Below, in pieces: positions 1 to 4,939 of a stretch of DNA of 5,922 nucleotides. The DNA lies in NCBI GenBank assembly GCA_937858775.1, contig CALLYX010000172.1:1-5922 (forward strand), written 5' to 3'. Positions within the stretch are counted from its first letter, which is position 1; every line of letters begins with the position of its first letter. The position numbers were made by a program, and so were the translations under genes. Source of the DNA: an uncultured bacterium. Lineage in GTDB: Bacteria; Auribacterota; Tritonobacteria; UBA1439. The notes beneath the pieces are model-generated. The model ran no database searches. It was not told the origin of the DNA and was given only the letters and a program-made list of their open reading frames with translations.

Positions 1-669
1 TTGACCGGCGCGAACGCCGCCGAGCGCGCGCCGACGACCACGCGCGCGGCGCCGGCGAGCGTGCTCGCGGCGCCGTCGCCCGCCCCCGCCCCCGAGGACG
101 CTGGCGCAGAGGAGGCGGGGCATGAACTCGCCGACGCCCTCTTGGCGGATGCCGCGGCCCTCGAGGGGCGCGGTGACGCCGAGGGCGCGCTCGCGGTCCT
201 GGGGGCGCTCCTGGAGCGCTCGCCGGACCGCGCGGACGCGCGGGCGGCCCGCGGGAAGATTCTTCTCTCCCGGCGGGAGTACGCGCGGGCGGCGGACGAT
301 TATCGCAGGGCCGTGGCGACCGGGGATGGCGACATCGAGTCGCATTACGGCCTCGGCACGGCCCTCGCCAAATGGGCGGAGAAGATCGAGGCGGAAGGGG
401 ATGCGGGGCAGGCCGGAGAGAAGTACCGAGACGCCGCCCTCGAGTACAAGGCGGTTCTCTGGCGGCGCCCCGACTACCCCCCCGCCTGCTACAGCCTCGG
501 ATGCGTCTACGCGAGGATGGGAAAGACGGACGACGCCGTATACTACTTCAGGAGAACCCTGGATAGGGTTGAGAAGGATTCGGAGATGGCTCGCCGCGTC
601 ATGTACAACATGAAACTGCTGGGGGCGTCTGCTGAGGAACCTGGGAAGGGGACGGCCGGCGGTCGCTGA
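1..669 (+). CDS. TPR-repeat protein, probably missing its N-terminus
   Basis: The frame is open from the first base to a TGA stop at 667-669, giving 222 residues. The first codon is TTG, but no upstream sequence is visible, so this is more likely the C-terminal part of a longer protein than a true start. Residues 1-40 are Ala/Pro-rich and low in complexity, like a linker. From about residue 42 there are tetratricopeptide-type helix pairs: roughly 42-75, 76-109, a longer unit at 110-159 whose first helix is extended by a charged Glu/Lys/Gly stretch, and 160-190, which has the typical Tyr-Ser-Leu-Gly, Ala-Arg-Met-Gly and Asp-Asp-Ala pattern. TPR units usually form protein-binding scaffolds; the partner here is unknown. 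No signal peptide or membrane segment is visible in this part. The gene converges on the pyrimidine operon and is probably unrelated to it. The TPR assignment is fairly sure; the specific function is unknown. Confidence 0.8.
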   Translation: MTGANAAERAPTTTRAAPASVLAAPSPAPAPEDAGAEEAGHELADALLADAAALEGRGDAEGALAVLGALLERSPDRADARAARGKILLSRREYARAADDYRRAVATGDGDIESHYGLGTALAKWAEKIEAEGDAGQAGEKYRDAALEYKAVLWRRPDYPPACYSLGCVYARMGKTDDAVYYFRRTLDRVEKDSEMARRVMYNMKLLGASAEEPGKGTAGGR

Positions 670-671
670 AT

Positions 672-693
672 GCGGCGCGCCGCGGGCCGGCCC
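672..693. other. Two abutting GC palindromes between convergent genes
   Basis: The 42-base gap between the TPR stop and the aminotransferase stop contains a perfect 12-base palindrome at 672-683 (GCGGCGCGCCGC). A perfect 10-base palindrome (GGGCCGGCCC) follows at once at 684-693. Each could form only a short stem once a loop is allowed, and neither is followed by a T-run on either strand, so neither is a classical intrinsic terminator. The location between two converging genes would suit a two-way transcription end. GC-rich DNA also yields such palindromes by chance. Confidence 0.3.
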
Positions 694-711
694 CCTCGCC
701 CGTTCCGGCTA

Positions 712-2025
712 TCACCTCCCCCTCTCCATGATCCCGAGGGAGTCGTCGAGCGTGCGGAGGATGAACTCCACATCGCCCCTGTCGATGCACATCGGCGGCT
801 TGATGCGCGCGACATTGCCCGCCATCGCGCCCTTTCCGATGAGAAGCCCGCGGTCCTTGCAAAGGTCCATGAGGCGAAGCGTCTCCTGCGCGGCCGGCTC
901 CTTGGTCTTGCGGTCGCGGACGAGCTCGACCCCCAGCATGAGCCCCATCCCGCGCACGTCGCCGATCAGCGGGTGTTTCTCCTGGAGGGCCTTGAGGCCG
1001 TCTATGAGGAGGTCGCCCATCGCCTTTGCGTTCTGCGGGTAGCGGTGTTTCTCGATGACCTCGAGCACCGCGAGGCCCTGCGTCATTGAGACGGGGTTGC
1101 CGCCGAAGGTGTTGAAATGCACCTTCCCGCGCATAGACTCCGCGATCGGCCGCGTCGTCGTAACGCCCCCCAAGGGTATGCCGTTTCCGATCCCCTTGGC
1201 CATCGTGATGATGTCGGGGACGCACCCCCACTGCTCGATCCCCCACATCTTCTCCCCGGTGCGCCCGAAGCCGGTCTGGATCTCGTCCGAGATGCAGAGC
1301 CCGCCGTACCGGCGGACGATTTCGTATATGACCCCGAAGTACTCCTTCGGCGGGCAGACGGCCCCGCCGAACCCCTGGATCGGCTCGGCTATGAAGGCGG
1401 CGATCCGCCCGGACGTGGAGTACTTTATGACCTCCTCCACCTGTCTCGCGCACACCAGGTCGCAGGCCGGGTAGGTGAGGGAGTAGGGGCACCGGTAGCA
1501 GTAGCCGGCCGGGGCGTGCGAAACCCCGAAGACGTATGGGAGGCTGTGACGCCACGCGGATTGCCCGGTCAGCGTCATCGACATGAGCGTCCTGCCGTGG
1601 AACGAGTGGCGAAGCGCGACGAACTCCTGCTGCTTCGTGAAGTTCTTCGCCAGAAGCGCGGCCAGCTCGGTCGCCTCAGTGCCGCTGTTGGTGAAGAAGC
1701 TCACCTTGAGCTCCCCCGGCATCACCCCGGCGAGCGTCTTCGCATAGACCGCGATCACCGGGTGGTAGTAGAGGGTGGTCATGTGCTGGAGCGTCTGCAC
1801 CTGTTTCACCACCTTCGGGATGATCTCCGGGTGGCAATGCCCGACGCTTATCGTCACCACGGCGCCGAAACCGTCGAGGTACCGCCTCCCGGCGGCGTCG
1901 TAGACATACTGCATCTCTCCGCGGACGATCTCCAGCGGGGTGCTGAAGTAGCTCTGCGTGCTGGGGAGGAGGTGCTCCTCCCTCATCCTCCTGATCTCGT
2001 CGACGGTGTAAGTTCGCTCTTCCAT
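712..2025 (-). CDS. AGXT2-like class III aminotransferase (likely beta-alanine/beta-aminoisobutyrate:pyruvate)
   Basis: This is a 437-residue PLP-dependent fold-type I class III aminotransferase, a normal length for the family. Visible motifs are Ser-Gly-Thr-Glu-Ala at 114-118 (PLP phosphate), His-Gly-Arg at 143-145, Glu214-Pro215, Asp247-Glu248 (Asp247 binds the PLP ring nitrogen), Lys277 in Ala-Lys-Gly-Ile-Gly-Asn-Gly (Schiff-base lysine), Thr306 before Phe-Gly-Gly-Asn-Pro, and Arg407 near the C-terminus (candidate carboxylate contact). From memory, the His-Phe-Asn-Thr-Phe-Gly-Gly-Asn-Pro and Gly-Asp-Val-Arg-Gly segments and the C-terminal region resemble AGXT2, which transaminates beta-alanine and beta-aminoisobutyrate with pyruvate or glyoxylate. 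Those are the end products of pyrimidine reduction. The ATG at 2023-2025 has a strong GAAGG Shine-Dalgarno 7 bases upstream. An in-frame start at 2280 would add 85 low-complexity residues and overlap the neighbouring gene, so I rejected it. Cysteines 176, 179, 188 and 192 form an unusual cluster. The fold is sure; the substrate is inferred from context. Confidence 0.9.
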   Translation of the reverse strand: MEERTYTVDEIRRMREEHLLPSTQSYFSTPLEIVRGEMQYVYDAAGRRYLDGFGAVVTISVGHCHPEIIPKVVKQVQTLQHMTTLYYHPVIAVYAKTLAGVMPGELKVSFFTNSGTEATELAALLAKNFTKQQEFVALRHSFHGRTLMSMTLTGQSAWRHSLPYVFGVSHAPAGYCYRCPYSLTYPACDLVCARQVEEVIKYSTSGRIAAFIAEPIQGFGGAVCPPKEYFGVIYEIVRRYGGLCISDEIQTGFGRTGEKMWGIEQWGCVPDIITMAKGIGNGIPLGGVTTTRPIAESMRGKVHFNTFGGNPVSMTQGLAVLEVIEKHRYPQNAKAMGDLLIDGLKALQEKHPLIGDVRGMGLMLGVELVRDRKTKEPAAQETLRLMDLCKDRGLLIGKGAMAGNVARIKPPMCIDRGDVEFILRTLDDSLGIMERGR

Positions 2026-2032
2026 GATCGTG

Positions 2033-2037
2033 CCTTC
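2033..2037 (-). promoter_or_regulatory. Ribosome binding site of the aminotransferase gene
   Basis: Read on the minus strand, a purine-rich run (AGGAAAGGAAGG, 2033-2044) ends in GAAGG, 7 bases before the ATG at 2025. It decides the start, because nothing comparable supports the upstream in-frame ATG at 2280. Confidence 0.8.
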
Positions 2038-2084
2038 CTTTCCTGCCGCCCCGCCCCCGGGCGCGGCCGACGGGGGAGGATGCA

Positions 2085-2113
2085 ATGCTAGAATAATTTC
2101 CGGTGTCGAACAA
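2085..2113 (-). promoter_or_regulatory. Weak sigma-70-like promoter candidate before the aminotransferase gene
   Basis: Read on the minus strand, TTGTTC (2108-2113) and TAGCAT (2085-2090) are separated by 17 bases. They match the -35 and -10 consensus at three and four of six positions. They lie in an AT-rich patch (about 2081-2136) that stands out from the GC-rich surroundings. Transcription from here would give a leader of roughly 50 bases. It could give the aminotransferase its own promoter within the cluster. The match is weak, and the promoter consensus of this organism is unknown. Confidence 0.3.
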
Positions 2114-2149
2114 CTGGAAACGAAGAAATTCGCAATAGGCCGGCCGCGG

Positions 2150-2179
2150 GGGGCGGCGCGTCCGATTCCGCGCCGCCCC
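2150..2179 (-). terminator. Strong GC hairpin after the dihydropyrimidinase gene, without a T-tract
   Basis: Arms 2150-2160 and 2169-2179 are perfectly complementary over 11 bases, all G or C, around an 8-base loop. The hairpin begins about 15 bases after the dihydropyrimidinase stop. On neither strand is it followed directly by a T-run, so it is not a textbook intrinsic terminator. It could slow or partly end transcription, or protect the 3' end of the upstream mRNA, so lowering or uncoupling aminotransferase expression. The hairpin is seen in the sequence; its role is inferred. Confidence 0.45.
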
Positions 2180-2194
2180 GGCATGATGCCTCGC

Positions 2195-3595
2195 TCACTT
2201 TTTGACGCGCCCCTCGACCCCCCCCCACGGGGCGCGCTTGACGAAGCGGCCCCACCCGCGCTCCCCGGTGAACTTGCCATTCCGCGCGACGAGGCGTCCG
2301 CGGCTGAATGTCATGGCGGGGTAGCCGGAGAGGGCCCATCCATGGTACGGCGACCAGTCGCAGTTCGTCTGAAGGCGCCCCGGGGTGACGACGACCCTCC
2401 TCCGCGGGTCGAATACGACCACGTCCGCGTCGGCGCCGATCGAGAGCGTCCCCTTTCGGGGGTAGAGGCCATGGATTCTGGCCGGGTTCGAGCTTACGAG
2501 CTGCACAAGGCGGTTCAGCGAGAAGCGGCCCTTCGCCGGCCCGAAGGAGTGCATGAGCGGGAGCATCGTCTCCACGCCGGGCATCCCGAAAGGGATCTTC
2601 GTGAAGTCGCCCCCCCACATCGCCTTCTGCCCCCTCGTGAAGGTGCATGTGTCCGTGGCGATGAGCGAGATCTCCCCGTTTGCCAGGCCGCGCCAGAGCC
2701 TCTCCGAGTCCGCCTTGGTCTTGATCTGGGGACAGGTGGCGTAGAGGTGGCCGTCCCTTCTCCTGAAGACCGAGTCGTCGAGGAGAAGGTATTGCGGGCA
2801 CGTCTCCCCGTAGACATGGACGCCCCTCTCCTGCCCGGCCTTTATCACGTCGGCCGACCCGCCCGCGGATACGTGGACGATATAGACCCTGCCCCCCGTA
2901 ACCCCCGCCCACGTCACGGCCCGCTGGACCGCTTCAACCTCGACGAAGGCGGGGCGCGTGAGGGCGTGCCCCCACGCCCCGAGCTTGCGGCGCGATCCGT
3001 GGTGCCTCCGGATGAGGCCGTCCAGGACGAAGACGCTCTCGGCGTGCAGCTCGATCATAGACCCCGTGCGCGCGGTCTCTTCGAGCGCGCTGTATAGCAT
3101 GTAGTCGTCGGCCATCCATCCCTGGTCCTTGTATATCATGAACATCTTGACCGTGGGGATTCCGGCGTTCACGAGGCGGGCGAGATCCCTCCGGGACGCG
3201 TCGGACCAGTCGGTGATGCCGGCGTGGAGGGAGTAGTCGACGCAGACCCTCCCGTCCGCCTCCGCCCTTCGGTTCGCCACCGCCTCCATGACGGGGCGGC
3301 CCTTGGCCTGTATCGCGTAATCTATAACGGTGGTGACGCCGCCGCAGGCGGCGGCCTTCGTGCCGTTCTCGAAGTCGTCGGAGGAGACCGTGCCGCAGAA
3401 GGGGAGTTGGAAGTGGACGTGCGCGTCGATGGCCCCGGGCATCACGTACATGCCGCGGGCGTTCACGATATCGGTGCCCTTGCGCGGGTGGAAGTTGCTT
3501 CCCACCGCGGCGATCCGCCCCCGGTCCATCACCAGATCCGCCTCGAAGCGGTCGGACTCGGTGATCAGGGTCCCGGCCTTGATGATCGTGCTCAT
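2195..3595 (-). CDS. hydA: Dihydropyrimidinase / hydantoinase-type cyclic amidohydrolase
   Basis: This 466-residue cytosolic amidohydrolase has the usual length for dihydropyrimidinases. The expected reaction is hydrolytic ring opening of dihydrouracil or dihydrothymine to N-carbamoyl-beta-alanine or N-carbamoyl-beta-aminoisobutyrate. The binuclear metal site looks complete: His59 and His61 (Asp-Ala-His-Val-His), Lys150 as the carboxylated bridging lysine, His184, His241 and Asp315. Tyr155, five residues after the lysine, matches the substrate-contact tyrosine of the family. Three loop positions look unusual compared with the textbook motifs I recall: Cys288-Pro-Gln where Ser-Pro-Pro is common, Asp315-Thr-Cys where Asp-His-Cys is common, and Ile-Pro-Phe336-Gly where Ile-Pro-Asn-Gly is common. 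The ATG at 3593-3595 has GGGAGG 4 bases upstream. The gene starts 36 bases after the preA stop, so the two are probably cotranscribed. A hydantoinase acting on other cyclic amides is the main alternative; the PreTA neighbours favour dihydropyrimidine. Confidence 0.88.
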   Translation of the reverse strand: MSTIIKAGTLITESDRFEADLVMDRGRIAAVGSNFHPRKGTDIVNARGMYVMPGAIDAHVHFQLPFCGTVSSDDFENGTKAAACGGVTTVIDYAIQAKGRPVMEAVANRRAEADGRVCVDYSLHAGITDWSDASRRDLARLVNAGIPTVKMFMIYKDQGWMADDYMLYSALEETARTGSMIELHAESVFVLDGLIRRHHGSRRKLGAWGHALTRPAFVEVEAVQRAVTWAGVTGGRVYIVHVSAGGSADVIKAGQERGVHVYGETCPQYLLLDDSVFRRRDGHLYATCPQIKTKADSERLWRGLANGEISLIATDTCTFTRGQKAMWGGDFTKIPFGMPGVETMLPLMHSFGPAKGRFSLNRLVQLVSSNPARIHGLYPRKGTLSIGADADVVVFDPRRRVVVTPGRLQTNCDWSPYHGWALSGYPAMTFSRGRLVARNGKFTGERGWGRFVKRAPWGGVEGRVKK

Positions 3596-3599
3596 GGGG

Positions 3600-3625
3600 C
3601 CTCCCGCCGGGTGTGCGCGCCCGGC
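3600..3625 (-). promoter_or_regulatory. Shine-Dalgarno of hydA with an abutting small hairpin
   Basis: In the 36-base gap between preA and hydA, read on the minus strand, a 6-bp GC stem (arms 3620-3625 and 3606-3611, 8-base loop) is followed directly by GGGAGG (3600-3605), the ribosome binding site for the ATG at 3595. A stem touching the binding site could affect ribosome access or coupled translation. It is short and could be chance in GC-rich DNA. The ribosome binding site is well supported; the role of the hairpin is not. Confidence 0.5.
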
Positions 3626-3631
3626 ATCGAG

Positions 3632-4870
3632 CTAATGTTTCTTCAGCGGGACGGCGGTGCCCGCCATGGTGATGCACTCGTCCACCGGGCAGACGTGCGA
3701 GCAGAGACTGCAGCCGGTGCACTTCTCCTCGTCGACCGCCGGCTCGCGCTTCTTGCCGTCCCAGGAGATCGCCTGGTACGCCGAGTCCCTGCAGGCGACA
3801 TGGCAGAGCCCGCAGCCGATGCAGATATCCTTGTTGATGCGGGCGACCACGCGGTGGTCGCGGCTCAACGCCTCGTGCATGGTTATCTTCTGCGCGGCCT
3901 GACCGACCATCGCCTCGATCGATTTGAACGGATGGGTCTCCATGTAGTTGGCGAGGCCGTCGCACAGGTCCTCGATGATACGGTATCCCCAGTGCATCAC
4001 GGCGGTGCAGACCTGCACGGTGGTCGCCCCGAGGAGAATGAACTCGGCGGCGTCGCGCCAGTTCGAGACCCCGCCTATCCCCGACACGGGGCAGTTCGTG
4101 GACTTGAATATCTCGCAGACCGCGCGTAGGGCGATCGGCTTCATCCCGGGCCCGGAGCAGCCGCCGTAGGTGCTGTGGCCGCCCACGGAGGGGAGGGGAA
4201 CGACGGCGTCGAGGTCCACGCCGGCCAGCCCCGCGACCGTGTTGATCGCGGAGATCGCGTCGGCCCCGCCGGCCTGGGCGGCCTTGGCGGTGAGCTTGAT
4301 GTCGGTGATGTTCGGGGTGAGCTTGATGATCACGGGGATCATCGCGGCGTCTTTCACCCACTGGGTGATGTGTTTGGTGATCTCCGGATCCTGGCTGCAT
4401 ACGCTCCCCATGCCGCGCTCGGGCATTCCGTGCGGGCAGCCGAGGTTGCATTCGATCATGTCAGCCCCGGCATCCTGGACGCGCCGCGTGAGCTCCTGCC
4501 AATCCTTCTTCGCCGTCCCGGCGGCCATGATGCTCGCGATCACGGCGCGGTCCGGGTAGCGCCGCTTCATCTGCCCGATTTCTTTCAGCCAGACACGCAC
4601 GCCGCGGTCCGTGGTGAGCTCTATGTTCTCGATGACGGACATCCGGCTCTTGCCGTGGTTGATCGAGGCGAGCCGGGGGGAGACGTTGAGGACCGGTTCA
4701 CCCTCGGGCACGAGGGTCTTGATGATGGCGCCCCCCCAACCCGCGTCGAAGGCCCTCATGATCATCTCGCCGGTCGTGGTGGGCGGGGCGGAGGCGAGTA
4801 TGAACGGGTTCTTCAGCTTCACACCGCAGAAATCGACGGCGAGAAGCTGCTGATCTGTCGCGGCCGGCAT
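3632..4870 (-). CDS. preA: Dihydropyrimidine dehydrogenase, FMN/iron-sulfur catalytic subunit PreA
   Basis: This 412-residue cytosolic subunit reduces uracil or thymine to the 5,6-dihydro form with electrons from PreT. Residues about 10-310 form the FMN-binding TIM barrel of the dihydroorotate/dihydropyrimidine dehydrogenase family: Asn-Pro-Phe-Ile-Leu-Ala-Ser-Ala-Pro-Pro at 21-30, Lys51-Thr52, and Gly-Ile-Gly-Gly at 264-267. The loop Cys-Pro-His-Gly-Met-Pro-Glu-Arg-Gly-Met-Gly (145-155) leads to Cys158, matching the general-acid cysteine of mammalian DPD (Cys671). The C-terminus is a two-cluster ferredoxin domain: C350/C353/C356/C360 and C384/C387/C390/C394, for two [4Fe-4S] clusters. I chose the ATG at 4868-4870 because GGGAGG lies 6 bases upstream; an in-frame ATG at 4891 has no ribosome binding site and adds only seven residues. 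The stop is TAG. It lies 69 bases after preT, as in a preTA operon. The missing PreT-type domains show a split enzyme rather than the fused eukaryotic form. Confidence 0.95.
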   Translation of the reverse strand: MPAATDQQLLAVDFCGVKLKNPFILASAPPTTTGEMIMRAFDAGWGGAIIKTLVPEGEPVLNVSPRLASINHGKSRMSVIENIELTTDRGVRVWLKEIGQMKRRYPDRAVIASIMAAGTAKKDWQELTRRVQDAGADMIECNLGCPHGMPERGMGSVCSQDPEITKHITQWVKDAAMIPVIIKLTPNITDIKLTAKAAQAGGADAISAINTVAGLAGVDLDAVVPLPSVGGHSTYGGCSGPGMKPIALRAVCEIFKSTNCPVSGIGGVSNWRDAAEFILLGATTVQVCTAVMHWGYRIIEDLCDGLANYMETHPFKSIEAMVGQAAQKITMHEALSRDHRVVARINKDICIGCGLCHVACRDSAYQAISWDGKKREPAVDEEKCTGCSLCSHVCPVDECITMAGTAVPLKKH

Positions 4871-4876
4871 GGAAAT

Positions 4877-4882
4877 CCTCCC
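4877..4882 (-). promoter_or_regulatory. Ribosome binding site deciding the preA start
   Basis: Read on the minus strand, GGGAGG lies 6 bases before the ATG at 4870. It lies inside the frame that would be opened by the alternative ATG at 4891, which has no such site. This supports the shorter, 412-residue product. Confidence 0.8.
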
Positions 4883-4939
4883 TTGTCTCATGGCCCGTCA
4901 TCGGGGCGGTCCGTTTCCTGGCGCACGATCGCGCGACCG

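Noticed and set aside
2150..2179. The hairpin as a terminator for plus-strand transcription
   Set aside because: The bases after it on the plus strand contain no T-run, and no plus-strand gene ends nearby.
2026..2280. An 85-residue N-terminal extension of the aminotransferase from an in-frame ATG at 2280
   Set aside because: The added residues are low-complexity Gly/Ser/Ala/Arg, overlap the 3' end of the dihydropyrimidinase gene and cross the intergenic hairpin. The ATG at 2025 has a strong ribosome binding site and fits the family N-terminus.
3632..3922. The ferredoxin-like C-terminus of PreA as a separate ferredoxin gene
   Set aside because: The frame is continuous with the barrel, there is no internal start with a ribosome binding site that I can see, and this two-cluster domain is a normal part of PreA.
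599..4451. Long open frames overlapping the real genes in other frames (for example 599-1555, 2088-2912 and 2934-4451 on the minus strand; 1117-2091, 2024-3097 and 3224-4129 on the plus strand)
   Set aside because: Their translations are Arg/Gly/Pro/Asp/His-rich with no recognisable domain, as expected of shadow frames in GC-rich coding DNA. Each overlaps a gene with clear family motifs.
4871..4891. Alternative preA start at 4891
   Set aside because: No Shine-Dalgarno precedes it, while the ATG at 4870 has GGGAGG 6 bases upstream. The extra seven residues match no known domain.
4871..4939. Possible hairpin or operator in the preT-preA gap
   Set aside because: Only 4-bp stems and an imperfect palindrome around the GATC were found, not distinguishable from chance in GC-rich DNA.
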